Made by a program: the position numbers and the translations under genes. A DNA stretch of 64,000 nt, taken from the NCBI GenBank assembly GCA_034638255.1, contig JAWPGT010000085.1, positions 1 to 64,000 on the forward strand. The letters are read 5' to 3'. Within the stretch, counting starts at the first letter, position 1, and each line of letters begins with the position of its first letter. The notes under the pieces are model-generated. The model was given only the letters and a program-made list of their open reading frames with translations. It searched no databases and was not told the origin of the DNA. Shown one piece after another: positions 1 through 13,149 of this stretch. The stretch comes from Coprinus comatus (lineage: Eukaryota; Basidiomycota; Agaricomycetes; Agaricales; Agaricaceae).

Positions 1-355
1 ATCTACTCCATACACAATGCTAGAACTGTCAACAGGAGTAGGTGAGACATCGGGGTCGGGGACTATTTACTCCATATACAATGAAAGATTAGTCAACAGG
101 AGTAAAATGACGAAACAGATAACTAATACTGGAGCTGGGGAAATGTATACTTCTAAGCATAAGTGGAGTCTCATACTTAGTTCGACGTTAGGTCATAACG
201 ATGTCATAGTGATGTCACTGTGATGTCACCGGGGAATGGTATGTCAAGCGGAGTCGTCCATGGTGTCATCATTGGGAATGAGTTCGGGGAAGATGGCGAA
301 CAAGTCTTCCTCGGTGGTGGTGGTACGGGCCGGTGGTTTGGGTGGACTCGTAACA
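1..355 (+). repeat. LTR family A, right-hand fragment
   Basis: The same sequence recurs at 23692-24321 (+), 3056-4148 (-) and 17814-18240 (-). This copy lacks its left part because of the window edge and ends in the usual TAACA at 351-355. It contains the two phrases shared by all copies: the 'actccatacacaatg' block and the terminal 'ggtttgggtgg' block. No coding content is convincing; the open frame inside it is not conserved between copies. Confidence 0.8.
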
Positions 356-1630
356 GTCATATACAAGCCAATGGCCATATGTGAATGAACAAGATGGTAC
401 AGTATATATATATACAAATACTGTATATTATATTACATTTGAAAGAGATCTAGCACTAGTTAATAAATATGTTGGGAATAAAATAATATGTTCAGTTCGA
501 GTATTGTGTACCTTATAATCTATTCGACTTTCTTTGTTGAAATATATACATCTGAATGTTTACCAGAACTTTGGTTTATTATTCTTTGTTCTACCTACTT
601 CCTCTCTCTGGAATGTGTGCATGGTGTAATGAGGCAGCAGGCCAGTCATAGTGATTAATTGATTCATGAAACAACCAGTCCACTGAACAAATTGTGACAA
701 GAAGTAAGAATATTGTATGACCATTGACAAGCCAAAATGCAGTGATAAAGGTGGCAATATAAATGTGTTAAATTTCAAACTCATGACTCACCTATGTAGG
801 GTCTTTCCTCTTGTTGGGGTGTTTGTGATTGACACAGATTTGCTGATGCTGGAGAATGCACTGCTGGTACTTCTTCTCATCAGCCATGGTATAACTCAAA
901 AGTCACACTGGGCTTTACAATTATGGTAATATTGTAGTTAAGATAGTCATTAGTCATTAGATACCAAGTTCAATTCCAGCTAATAACAGTACCTTTAATT
1001 ACTTTAAATTGATAATTTAAGTTATAGTATATAATATATAATAAATGTGATAATAAGTATAATTTGTCAGATTCTCTCATGGAAATTCTCATATTTTGTT
1101 GAGGTATATTAAGCAGAAATTCATCAGATTAGTGTCATATTATCTGATGTTTTCTGATGTATTGTTACATACCCATGCCTATTCATATGGATAGAAAATG
1201 ACTTCTCATAACTTTTGACTTTACCATGGGAAAAGTCAGGTAAAAGTTATGAGAAAATATGACTCATATTTTCTTGGGTATAGTTAGGAATACCCATATC
1301 CTTTTTTCACTGGGCATCACCCTCCAATAGAAATAAATGCTTAAGAAGAAATTTACTGATAAAAAAACAGAGATCAATCAAATCTCAAAAGTAGATGACT
1401 TTCATAATTATTCTATCCTTCCAATTTCTAATCCAAAGGGGTTGAAAATTTGCACATCAATTTTCAAACATTCTCACTATATACATGCAAATTTTGATGT
1501 AAATTTGCATGATGTTTGAGAATTCTACAGTAGTTTTCACAATGTCACTTCTCTCTGTCTTCACTCCTCCTTTGGTACAAACACTGCTTCTACTACTCCA
1601 AGTCTTTTGCTATATATACTACACAAACTC
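356..1630. other. AT-rich spacer without a gene
   Basis: No supported coding region. A hairpin-forming stretch lies at about 1165-1310: TTCTCATAACTTTT near 1203 pairs with AAAAGTTATGAGAA near 1242, and the outer flanks (acccat.. / ..atgggt) are also partly complementary, as in a small MITE. Around 930-1000 a GTTCAATTCC box follows a tRNA-like 'TAGTTAAGATAGTCA' segment, a possible SINE remnant. A second weak inverted repeat lies at about 1440-1515. Confidence 0.4.
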
Positions 1631-1938
1631 ATGGTGAAGAAAGTGCCCTCTAAGAAGGTAAAACATGCAAATTCACATGAAACTTTGAACCAAAAACTTG
1701 AACATGCAAAGAGGGTATACTTGGCTAAACAAAGAGATAATCCTAAACCTTGAGAAATAAGGCCCTTTGCAATGGAGTTTAAGGTTCCTTACAAGACTTT
1801 ACATCATAGAATAAAGGGAGATTGGATGTAGGAGGAGTATATAGCTGCTAAACAAAAACTTACCCTATCACAAGAACTTGTTCTTGTAGATTTCATCACT
1901 GAATTAGCTGATTGGGGTTTTCCACTCAGTATTGGGTG
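1631..1938 (+). pseudogene. pogo-like transposase, N-terminal DNA-binding part (broken)
   Basis: The translation from the ATG at 1631 gives a basic start (MVKKVPSKKVKHAN) and then a helix-turn-helix of the Psq/CENP-B type, with the phrase FKVPYKTLHHRIKGDW followed by KQKLTLSQELVLVDFI and a glycine/proline turn. This is the usual N-terminal layout of fungal pogo/Fot-type DDE transposases. Two in-frame stops (TGA and TAG) are present and no catalytic domain follows directly. The matching catalytic half appears at 4778-6463 on the same strand, with a nested LTR (3056-4148) between them, so both are probably parts of one old element. Family assignment is from motif memory; decay is seen directly. 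Confidence 0.65.
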
Positions 1939-3055
1939 GTCATTAACCAATTTGGGTTGGTTATGGTTAGTGGCTAGTTAAATGACTGTAGTTATTAACT
2001 AGAATCAATAATTGTTAACTGGCACATGAGTGTGCATATGACTCATTTGCTATATTGGGATGGAGAAGATCATCTTATCAATAAGTATCCTTGAGTCTCA
2101 ACTTGACCCAATGCTTGTTCTACAGGCATTTATTATTCCAAGGCAACCTAATCCTAAGTTAATCTTGCTCACACATCATCTTTTCTCTGTAGCTACTGTT
2201 GGAAGGTAGTACCAAGAACACATTACAAAATGCTGGATTCCCCAATTTGTCAATGTTCTTTCCTTTTTCTATGTTTGTCACTCAATGGTTTTAAAATGTA
2301 AATTTACCTTCACATTTCTTGACACTGAGGTGAGGATTATTCACCCATATAACAAATGTTAAATTAACTGACTTGTACTACCATTATTGTAGACATACAT
2401 TTTCAGGTTAGTTAATAAAAACAGTGTTTACCTTCACATTTCTTAACATTGAGACATATGTTTTCAGCTACCAATTTGGCATCCTGTGAATGCTTATTTA
2501 GTGTTTTTGGAAACACACTAACAAAACTATTGAGTGTGCATAAACACTATACAGTATATGCACTAGTTAAGCTCAAAATGTATATACTATCCATCACAAT
2601 GCAATATAAAGTGACCCTAGTAATGTAAAAATGCCAATGGAGTGCATAGTTTCACATCTTTCCTCAAATAAAGTAGTGCAATCAATAGAGATGAACTAGA
2701 CAAGTATTACAAGAAAAAGTTTTTCAAAATTGACCAAGAACTAGGCTTTCTAGCCCTTAAGGAATGCACAACTTTGGGATGAAAACTGCTTTTTTTGGAT
2801 GTATTTACAATTTTTGGACATAATACAAGCCTTTGTAAGGCCAAAAAGAATATATTTCAATTGCCCCTCCTATTGTCTATGTAATACACCAGTTAGATTA
2901 TAAACAATGGGTGTGTGGGCTTAGGTATTGAGGCTGAACAATGGATGTGACAAGAGGTTGAGAAGAGGCCATCAATCACATTCAGACTCCACTGATATGT
3001 ATGATGCCATCAATCTTCACCATTGTGTGATATTGATTACAATAGGCCCATATGA

Positions 3056-4148
3056 TGTTACAAGCCAACCCAAACCACTGGCCTGTACCACCACCACTGA
3101 GGAAGACTTGTTTGCTATCTTCCCCAAGCTCATTCCTAATGATGACACCATCATGGATGACATCATCTGACAGAGACACTCCAGGCACTATTATGATCCT
3201 AGATCTCTGGTACATGAAGGCAGCTTGAGACAGGCATTCAATCTCTACAAGTTAAACTACTGTTCTGGTATTCAGGCAGAAGGTCGTAGAATGAGTAGAT
3301 TAGAAGTTAACCAACTTGAAGCTTGAGACTTCAAGGGCTAATACATACAACTATTTATACTATCTACAAGTAGTCCAATAATAAGTAAAACAAAAGATGA
3401 AACATACAAGTTATCCCTTCTCCTACTGAGACTTGTAGTAAAGACGAAACATGTAAGAACTAGATGTGAAACTAGTAAGAGGGAAAGGGATGAGACAAGA
3501 TGAAGATAATCAAAGAGAAAATAAGTATGCTAATAATAGTACACTAACTATAGCTTGGCTGATTAATTAGTGTGAGTCAATTATAGTTCAGTTAGAATTA
3601 GAATTGAGAGGTATTTCCGGAACCTGCTTGAAATAGTCTGGCGAAGTACTAACAATCATAACAGGCACTCTGCTATGACCTAACATTGAACTAAGTATAG
3701 TTTCTATTTATACTTAAAGTTTACATTTCCCTGGCTCCAGTATTAGTTATCCATTTCGTCATTTTACTCCTGTTGACTAATCTTTCATTGTATATGGAGT
3801 AAATAGTCCCCAACCCCAATGTCTCACCTACTCCTGTTGACAGTTCTATCATTGTGTATGGAGTAGTATTAGTAAAGCGATGATATGTATAAGATATAAT
3901 TAGTTGGTAGCTATTATTAGGTACATCCCTAGAATAGTATAAATACCTATTATATTAGATGATTAAAGCCTCAAGCTTTAATCTCTTCTGTTGTATCCCT
4001 TATACATTTTGTCTCCATACCCTTTGGTCACTAGAGAGAAAGGCCTTTGGATTGCAGCAAAGTGTTTATTGAAAGCACATTCCCAAATGACTGCACCCTA
4101 GTATTTAAGTTCCAGGGGTGTTCAGCTTAATGGTTCATGGTCATAACA
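3056..4148 (-). repeat. Solo LTR, family A, enlarged by a nested LTR
   Basis: Starts TGTTACAAGCC and ends GGTCATAACA, the reverse complement of the LTR at 23692-24321. The flanking 5-mers are TATGA (3051-3055) and CATGA (4149-4153), a near-perfect target-site duplication with one C-to-T difference. Without the nested 475-bp LTR at 3189-3663 and its duplication, the length is about 613 bp, matching the 630-bp copy. It separates the two halves of a pogo-like element. Confidence 0.8.
3189..3663. repeat. Solo LTR, family H, inserted into LTR A
   Basis: A 475-bp block interrupts LTR A and is flanked on both sides by GGCAC (3184-3188 and 3664-3668), a 5-bp target-site duplication. Its ends are TATTATGATC and CAATCATAACA, which are imperfect inverted terminal repeats if the left end was originally TGTTATGAT. 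No other copy is in the window, so orientation cannot be set. Confidence 0.7.
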
Positions 4149-4777
4149 CATGAAGGGATCATTGTCTTGCAAAGATGAAGTATATTTATTGTATCTGTAC
4201 TTGTTAGTTAGATACACTGCATGTTACACATACTCTAGATGAACTCATCCCACTCCTCCTAAACTCAGTGCTTATACATGTTACAAAATAAAGCTAGACT
4301 ATACAAAATCAATGAAGAATAACCAAAAATCCAGTAACACTAGCAACACACAGTTCACTCAAGAAAAACAAGCTTCTTGATGAAGCCTGTTGTCACTTAA
4401 AGGAACTTACCATTCCTGGAAAGAGGCCACCTTATTCAATGGTTATTGCAGATATTGAAAAGGAGGAAGGAATTATCTTAACTATTTTCTTCTTTGTTGC
4501 TGCTTTCTAGGAACAAAATCCCATCACTATGCCCATGAAAGTCAATAACTTCTTTCACCTCAGCAGAAGTTGGTGCTAAGCCAATGGCTTATGTTTAGTG
4601 CACATACTGGCAATCCAATGAATAAAAATATACTATACAAAAGGTCCAGACTATATGTGGAAATTTTCCTAGTAAAAATTGGGTCCAGTTTTTTTTATCT
4701 CAATAGCCCAGTATTATACTTGGAAGGCCATCTGGACTTGATCCAAAGTGGGGCCAAACTTTTAACTGACCTGTAGT

Positions 4778-6463
4778 CTCTCATCATTGTGCACTTTTAA
4801 ATGCAATCATAGAGACCTATCAGATTCTAGTTGAGAATATTTATAATATGGATGAAAAGGGGTGTCAAAGGGGTGGAGGTCAGAAACTTCATGGTTGGAA
4901 ATTTTTAGTACCTTGGACAAACTGCTCTTGTTATTGCCAGCAGAGTGAGAATCTGGAGCTTGTCACAATCATTGAGTGTGTCTGCACAGATGGCTCAAGT
5001 GATATTTTTCCAGGGTTTGTGTTTCAAGGGAAGGAATTCTGTACAAAATAGTTTGAATATAATGACAATATCAGGTGAGCAATTATTGCATTAAAGTATA
5101 TTCTTGATTATTAACTTTATTTCTGTTATAAGCATAAGTGTGTCTGATAATGGTTGGACCAATGAATATCTATGCCTTAAGTAGTTCAAAAATTCATTTA
5201 TTCCTCAATCAATGGCATGCAATACTTCAAACAAACCCATTCTTCTTATTCTTGATGGACATGGTTCACATGAAGGGCTCCAATGATTGAATTAGCCTTT
5301 TCTAAAAGCATCATAATTTATTGTCTACCCTCTCACATAACCCACAAACTACAGCCATTGGATGTTGGTGTTTTTGGCCCTTTTTCACATGTCTAGGCAA
5401 ACCACTGTAATGATATTATTAATAATATCAATCATACAAGTATGTCTCAGGAAGATTTTGTACACAAATATATGAAAATCCAGAAACAAACATTCAAACC
5501 AACAACAATCATAAGTTCTTTTAGAAAAAGTGGAATTTGGCCAGTTAATTATCAAATCTTCTCTAAAGAAGATTTTGCTCCCAGCTACCATACTTCAACT
5601 ACAATTGGTCATGTCCCATCTTCCTTCCCCATATCCAAACCCAACTCTAGTTCTGAGCCCAATTCAACCAAATCTATACCCAACTCTTTATTCCTTCCTA
5701 CATTGGAACCAATAGCTAAAGACCTATGATCTAATCATTCAGATGAGAGAGTAGTAGACTCAGATGATGATGAAGATAATGGTAATGAAGAGATGAACCT
5801 AATAGAATTGAAATCACCAACAATAAACAGGGTGGATTAGCTTCAGAAGCTCCACTTCCTGTGGATCCATATAATTTAATGGCATCAATGGATGACTTAA
5901 TATCTCATATATACCAGCACCACCAATCAGAAGGATTTAACACTGAAATCCAAGCTAACAAGCCTACCAAACCTTCAAAATATCTATTAAGGGATTATAT
6001 AACAAACAAATCAAATCTCTGTAAAGAAGTTGAAGAACTATCTGCTCATATTATCAAGATTCAAGATGAACTTGTGAAAGCAAAGACACATTGTGCATTA
6101 GCACTCAAAGAAATCTTGATTTACAAACAAAAACTTAATTCAAATTCAACAAATAATCCATGCTGATCTCAGAAATTAAATGTGAATGCCCAATTTTTAA
6201 CATCTGCAGAAGGGTTACAATTAGCATGTGCACAAGAGGCCCAACATGCTGAAAAATTATGGAAGAAATCTGAAAAACAAAATCAATGTCTAGTTCAGGA
6301 AGCAGAGAGAGTTTGGGTCCAACAAGCATGTAGGCCCAATTTTTCTTACACTGGCTCATTAAACTCCAAAAAGAAACCTGAGCTTGAGGATATTGCACTT
6401 GACTTGGGACTCAAGTTCAAGGGATTAAAGAAACCTAAAATATTGTCAATTATGTATTACTGA
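4778..6463 (+). pseudogene. pogo-like DDE transposase, catalytic and C-terminal part (broken)
   Basis: Reading frames on the plus strand give, in order: ENIYNMDEKG (first catalytic Asp region), SDNGWTNEYL, LILDGHGSHE (second Asp), THKLQPLDVGVFGPF, then KPTTIISSFRKSGIWPV and FSKEDFAPS, the classic tail of DDE_1/pogo transposases. A good intron (GTGAGC..AAG, about 5076-5139) joins two of these pieces. After 5861 a coiled coil follows, and near 6370 a SAP-like motif (ELEDIALDLGLKFKG). Stops and frame breaks occur throughout (for example a TAG where Trp is expected near 5394), so the gene is dead. The asparagine/tyrosine-rich stretch to about 6787 may be its tail. A second, separate remnant of this family lies at 16042-16920. 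Confidence 0.75.
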
Positions 6464-6789
6464 ACATTTTCAACAACATTGAAATAAGGAACATAAAAAC
6501 CACTATAAAAGACTCTTCCAATAATGAAAGTCTCAAAACAATGATGAGAACATTCCTCCTATACCAAGTAATAGTAGAAACTCACTTGAAGTACCAGTAC
6601 CCAATCCAATACAACCACACAGACTACCTTTAGCAATCAACAACTCACTCCAGTACTACAATAACACTTCAAGTCATAATTGGATTCAAAATTACAATCA
6701 CACTGTACCAGTTACACAGTTGAACTCATATCATTATTACCAACCTACTACCAATGAAATGTTTTATTATAATTATAATAGATTTTAAA

Positions 6790-7667
6790 TAAAAACTTGT
6801 TACTCACAGATATAAGAGAATTCCAAGATATGTCCTTTCTAACACCATATTCAAGCAGATCTGCAAGTTATACTGTACCACAGTTGAGAGGAAGTGATCA
6901 GTGATTGAATATTGATGATCACTGATACCATTGGTCACACTACCTGTTGGAGTTACAACAAACACTGTCACATTTTTACACTTCTAGAATTTTTTGGCAC
7001 TTTTTGTACTGGCAGACTCATGGCAATAAGAATCATAGGACTACTCCTATTATTTTTTCATAGGTTGATAGGCATTTGATGTGCAAATCTAAATACAAGA
7101 TCCAAAAATATTTGGTCCAAATGTCATAGAGGAACAAGCATTTCTTTGAAAAGTTTTACATATCTATAGTAATAATAGTAACAGATGAGTATTGTCAAAA
7201 TAATACCTCAAAGAAATACCTTTAAAGGCATTTTGGAGAATGAAAACAAGTTGTGTCCAAAAATCAAGATATTATTCCTAATAATCCTAGTACATAGTCT
7301 ACCATTATAGCTAATTATTATCTACCTTATCTAAAATTCTGGGTTCACCCAACATTCCCTCAGACCCCACATACACACATGGTGGATCCACTTATGATTA
7401 TACTACTACCAACTCTAACTCAGACTCAAACACCTATAACCTACCCTAATCTGACTTTCATAGAATTATCATTACTAATGATCAGTTTGTACAGAAAGCT
7501 GATCTTGATCCAGAGGTAATTGGCCCAAGCAATTACCAGGCAATTCTGATTTCACTGCTTTTTGATAGCAATGTAGTATTCTGGATGAATAAATTGGAGA
7601 AATTGGGGATACAAGGTTTTGTGGAAGAGTTTTCTGTATATGAGATGCTTGAAATTGATATGGATGG
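6790..7667. other. Non-coding transposon-derived stretch
   Basis: No open frame of useful length. It lies between the pogo-like tail and the solo LTR B at 7668. Fragments near 7440-7667 could be old coding sequence (for example a short frame at 7560-7660), but I could not assign a family. Confidence 0.3.
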
Positions 7668-8195
7668 TGTTACGGTTTCATATTTATCATAACTAATCAT
7701 TAGAACTAATGATGGACAATAGTGTACTTTCTCTTCTTGTTTTACATAGCCTTGGACTAGTGTTTTGTAGAGCCTCAGACTAGTAGTTTCTATGGACTTC
7801 CATTTGTCATTTCACTTACTGTTTCAGCTGTAGATAGTTTCACCCTCCTGTCTCACATGTATCAAGTGCAGCCTACAACCTGTACTCGTAGTTGTATAAA
7901 TACATGGACAGTAACAGAGATTAAGCCTCAGCTTAATACTCTCTTGTTTCCCACTTCTACTTCTTATCATCATTCTGCCTCTACCTTGATAAGCCAAGAA
8001 CTTGGAGTCAGCTCTAACTCTTATATGAATGGCTTATTAGTAAGGAACACCTGTGATCTACAGTCTGAGTACTGTGGAGGTCATCCCCTGAAAGTAGTCT
8101 CAGTAAGAGTAGACATTCTCTTCCTATGAGCACCTTGAAGAGGTCCACCATAACATTGTCTATACTGAAACAGAGGTATAGGCAAGATTATAACA
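7668..8195 (+). repeat. Solo LTR, family B, with target-site duplication
   Basis: 528 bp, starting TGTTACGGTTTC and ending AGATTATAACA, flanked by GATGG at 7663-7667 and 8196-8200. Other family B copies are at 25013-25543, 33164-33706, 25703-38166 (split) and 46418-46952. The internal TATAAATACATGG block looks like the LTR promoter. Confidence 0.9.
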
Positions 8196-8802
8196 GATGG
8201 TGATGAAGAAAGAGCAAAAAATGGTGCAATTGAGGTAGATACAGTCATGGATCAGTAAACATGACAGCAAAAATGAATTCATTTAATTTGAGTACAAAAA
8301 AAATGTAATATGTGAAAAAAAATAGCATCCTGTACACACCTGATGTAGTTTGATGATAATTACAGAATGAACCTGTAACCATGACTCATCTACAAACAAA
8401 CATATATATTCAATGACAATTACATACAATCTCATGGTCAAACATAATACATCTACTTAAGGGTTCCTTCATATCCATGTCACTGTTGATTTAATAGTAA
8501 CATCACAGTCAATTGGTTTACAATACAATTGTGTATACCTCAGGGACCATTAGTAATTACACCATGATCAAAATATTAATCACTGTCCAGATCCTCATGT
8601 CCACTCCAACTAGCAAGTCCAAGTACAGCTCCAATGGCTCTGGCAGATACATGGTGTGCTCCTAAGCAGTCCTCAAATACTGGTTGAGGTACTATAAGGT
8701 GGCATGGCAGTGTTTGTCATATCAAATGTGTGTTGAGGAGTGCATGCATATTCAGTATGTACTGAGAAGTGGGTGTGTATGTGACTTTATGTTTCACCAA
8801 GT
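8196..8802. other. Spacer, no gene seen
   Basis: AT-rich sequence without a supported frame. The segment at 8245-8340 (GTCATGGATCAGT.., ..AAAAATGAATTCATT..) resembles 15055-15150, so it belongs to a dispersed degenerate repeat. Confidence 0.35.
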
Positions 8803-11800
8803 TCAACTCACATTTGTATGTAACACAATTATGCTGAGCATTGAGAGGGAATAGAATATCCTAATTAATATTTTAGTATATAACAGTTTGAGAATATCAA
8901 ATAAATTCAGATGTACATTAGTTGCAACAAGATGTGGCTGATTATTTGGTTCCTGAAGAAGTACAGGCATGTTAAGACAAGTGTCCTTGTTTGCTGCAAT
9001 GTTGTATACATGAACTAAGACAAAATATGTTGTGGAGCCTTGGTGAGTAAATATAGCACAAATTTGGCCAGCAAGTACTACAGGTACCACCTCATTTGTC
9101 TACGGAAATTGGTAGAATATCCAAGACAATAGTTTACAAATGTCTTGTGACCTTGCAACAAGTGAAGCACCAGGGCACCATGCTTTTGACTTGTTGAGTG
9201 ATGGCTGTATATTCATATCTTGAGTGATATTGATGTTGGCACCAAAAGTCATCATGATCTTTTCATAAATCATTTCTTTTTGCTCAGACTCCTTCCCAGT
9301 CCACATAATGATGATTACTAATACTTGAGCCGAAGTTTTACCGAAACTTTGTCAAGTTGTTCATCATACAGTGGACTGGCACCAAAGATTGTTTGGAGGT
9401 ATTTGCCCATCAGTTCGCATCAAATCCATCACTCCATCATTATCCAGCATCTTCTGGCAATAAACAACTTGTGCATTAGAGAAAGGATAATGTGTTGGTG
9501 TGAAAGGTTTATGCACATTTTTGAGTTTGTATTACAGAGGGCACAGTTTTACATTACACCAAATATATTTAAGACTGGGACAGATGAGTTTTTAGTGTGT
9601 ATATGAACCCATCATAATGTGAAAACCTCTTCATTATTGCTGGTTGCACTAAAATTGGTACATAGGCCAAGATAAACATCAGGAAGTGATATAAAATTGT
9701 ACAATGATGCCCACTGGTGACATATAGCACATAACTCTTTTAAACACAACAATTGCAGCATTACTGGGATTGCCAGAAGATGCCGGGTAATGATGGAGTG
9801 ATGGATTTGATGCGAACTGATGGGCAAATACCTCCAAACAATCTTTGGTGCCAGTCCACTGTACGATGAACAACTTGACAAAGTTTCGGTAAAACTTCGG
9901 CTCAAGTATTAGTAATCATCATTATGTGGACTGGGAAGGAGTCTGCTTTTTGCTGTGCTTTTAGTACTAGATTTACTGAACCTAAGTAAAGTCAGTATCT
10001 GGCATGTTATAAACAATTATAGTATAAGCTTACCAACTGGTAGATTGTTGTGAGTTGTTAGACCAAGCCATCTTCTAAGCTCATGGTTCTCATTGAGCTG
10101 ATTTTGGATCAAAGGACCACAGCACACCCACTTGTTGTTGTATTTCCAGAAGCCTCCATTTACTTGGTATTTAAAGCACTCCATTCCAGCCAGTGTCATC
10201 ACAATATCTTTGCTTGGTGCTTGGTGGTTTGATAAAACACTACAAAGCCAGAATACTGAGTTCCAGTATTCAAAGATCTCAGTTGTGAATAGGATGGGTG
10301 GACCAAACCACTGTATATCTTGTTCCAGGTGGTTTAGCACATGTAACTTGTATTTGTTAACAATCCTTGATGGACATATTGTCCCCAAAGATCAAGAACA
10401 TTATTAATGCAAATAGAAAGATCGGCCTGAAAATATTATCATGGATCAGTGAGTCCATATATGCTATGAACAGTTGAACATACCAGGTATAGTTCCATGT
10501 CCAAGTCTGGGAGCCAAAGTAAGGCACCTAATTCACCAGTCACTTTCCACAGTTGCAAAAGACCTTTATATTGTGTGTTTTCTGTGGCCAGTGCTGGCTT
10601 GAAGTATTCAGGACAGAGGTGGAAAACTGAAAGCTGTTGTAGGGCTTGGAAGTGACATCCAACAAGTGAGTTCTTGTATTGAAGCATATAAGGTGCTTGG
10701 AGTGAAGTTATTGAAAGAGCATCCAAAGATGATGATTGTAACCACATTGAAAATGATGAATCTTGAGTTTTCTTCTATTTCTTGGTTGTTTCATACCCTA
10801 TGTGCTTGTCTATACCCAGTAGTATAGTATGTAATATCTTGCATGGTGTATCTTGGTATGAATTGGCACCTATTATTGTATTTGAACAATGGTGATTATC
10901 AAGTATACTGTATAGTGGCTCTGCATAAAATGGTAGCTAACCTTTTAGTGATAAGAGTAGGTTATAATGGTCACCAGGCTGAAGTTGCTTGTGCAAAGCT
11001 ATATTGATTGTTTTATCAACTGATTAAATGTAAAACATTGGAAAATACTTGTGGGAATCCAGAGGTAACTTGTTATATTGATCTGGTGGTTGTGAAATAA
11101 CCCAATTAAATAAATCAGTTTGAATCTCAGTCTTAATTGTGTTAATTATTTTTTTCCAATCTGGTTTTGATAATTGTGCTTGTAATTGTTGATCATGAGT
11201 CTCAGGTCTTTTTGTTAGTGTCTGAATTCTTTCTTTTGTCATTGGTACAACTTGATTGATCCAATGATCTGCAATCCAATCTTTTAAGCCAGTATCTGTT
11301 TGAAGGTTGTTAACTGTTTTTTGAATGCCTCAACATGCTGTCCATATAAGAGTAGTAATATTGTCTACAGTGGTACTTGATGTTTGATCTTCTCCTCTCT
11401 GTTACATTTCAGATTTATAGCTTTTTTATTATTATTATGGAAAATAGGAAATACCTACTTCATATACTGTAGTGCATGATACCCATCATCTGTTTTTCTA
11501 AATTCTAGTTACCTGAAACATCATCAACCCAAGGCATAACCCATAAACAAAATACTGGGCATCCATTTGCAGTTATACAGACAGGATGAGGAGTATGGAT
11601 TGGAATAGGATAACCAGTATCTAAAACCTATCAGTTAAATCAAATAATAAACAAAAATATACTCACAATCAATGTCAATTACTTCTATGATTGATTTAAG
11701 ATTAGGAAAGTTATGCCAAAGTTTATGACATGGTATTGTAATGATTGTAGGATTGTATATATGGAACTTCCCATCTTGTAAGATCAACTGTAATGTTTCC

Positions 11801-13020
11801 ACTTGCTCAATACCACCAAGAATTATCCACCTTAATGGTACAATATAACTCCCAGACCTAAGTTGCACAATCTCATTTACATAAAAATGTTTGTGAGGTG
11901 CATTTTTCTGATCTGCCCACATTGGCATGAGTTCACTTGTATCAATTTCATTAACCCATTTATCTGCCTGCCAACTTTCAGAGACTGTTTGCATAATTTT
12001 GGGGTAGATCTAAATATATTTTTGGACAAGAGGATTGGCAAAGTCCTATAGTTTCTATAGTTAGTATTAGAGTTTGGAGATAAATTATAAGTTTATAGAA
12101 TACCAGCTTGAATAAATCAATTGCATGATTCATATGAAAAGAATTTCCCAGAGATAATATGTGAGGTGTTGGTGATATAATACCTTCACTGATTTTCTTT
12201 TGGTGTTTCCTTAATGCAGTAAAGGAGAGGACATCTGGAGTTCCACACATTCACATAACCCAAATAATAACCTTCATTTGATCATCAGAGAGTTGAAGAT
12301 GAGGAAGATGGTCAAGCAAATCAAGATAAAACATCTAAAAATATCATTTACACAATTTATAAACATAATCAGACAATAGGAGCTGGAGGAGTACTACAGC
12401 ACTGTATTACATGACTTATAGTCTTAGACCCATGAGGAAACCAGTTAGAGTCATTATCTAAATGAGCTTGTGAATATTGTGCATCATTGAGTTCAATATC
12501 TGCCCTATCCAAAGATGCTACTGGTATTGTTGCATCTTCATGTTCATCTTCACACATATCTGCAGATGAGGTTAACCCAAACAGTTCTAATGTTTTCTCT
12601 CCTGCTATGATATGCTGAACCTCATAAACCTGTTTCTCATTCCTCCATTCAACATGATCAAGTCCATGATAAATCCAAGCTCCATGTTTATCAAGCCAAA
12701 TCTCATCAACAACCAATATTCCATCCATAAAATGAGGTTGTGGCTCAGATGGTGTATCTGTGTCTTCTTCCCTCATCATCAACTGGTCAACTTTACTAGA
12801 GCTTTATGAACTCCATCAGATGATCCATCAGAAACTCTGATGGCATTATCAGGTTGCACTGATGAGCCTTCACCCTGATCCATTTGTGCTAATGCCTTTT
12901 GATGGGTAAGACCTTTCCAATGATTGCTAACTGATTTCTTTTTTAATAGAACATCTTGTTGATTTCTTGACACCTTGGAGCATACATCACATTTGACATA
13001 GCTGGGTTTGCCTTCAACAT
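8803..13020 (-). pseudogene. Decayed multi-exon repeat gene of unknown function
   Basis: Successive minus-strand frames read like one ruined gene. From the N-terminus: a Cys-containing segment (KCDVCSKVSRNQQ, about 12980), an acidic region (12369-12782), KQKNAPHKHFYVNEIVQLRSG-type sequence (11635-11994), DTGYPIPIHTPHPV and WVMPWVDDVSGN (11500-11640), then KYKLHVLNHLEQDIQWFGPP and LCSVLSNHQAPSKDI (10017-10388), and CPGASLVARSQDICKLLSW and VVLAGQICAIFTHQ (8803-9300). I recognise this series of phrases as a multicopy predicted protein of agaric genomes, probably transposon-encoded, but I know no established function. Stops, introns and an inverted repeat at 9288-9945 interrupt it. Exact exon limits cannot be set. 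Confidence 0.5.
9288..9945. repeat. Near-perfect inverted repeat, arms about 174 bp
   Basis: 9288-9461 and 9772-9945 are reverse complements with very few differences, around a loop of about 310 bp. As a result the same peptide beginning MSRSFTETLSSCSSY can be read from both strands. The arms begin at the shared 'agactccttcccagtcc' sequence. No target-site duplication was seen. An inverted duplication within the decayed gene at 8803-13020 is the simplest reading. Confidence 0.85.
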
Positions 13021-13149
13021 CATGAAAAGCTGAATAACTTCTGGTAAGTTACAGACTGATTTTAATTTCAGATAAACTTACTATCTGGGTCCCTTTACTT
13101 GTGCTTTGTATGATTCTTGGGCATAATAATAGATGAGAGTTCAGATGAA

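Noticed and set aside
9325..9905. Two proteins starting with the same peptide on opposite strands
   Set aside because: They are produced by the inverted repeat at 9288-9945; neither continues in a conserved way.
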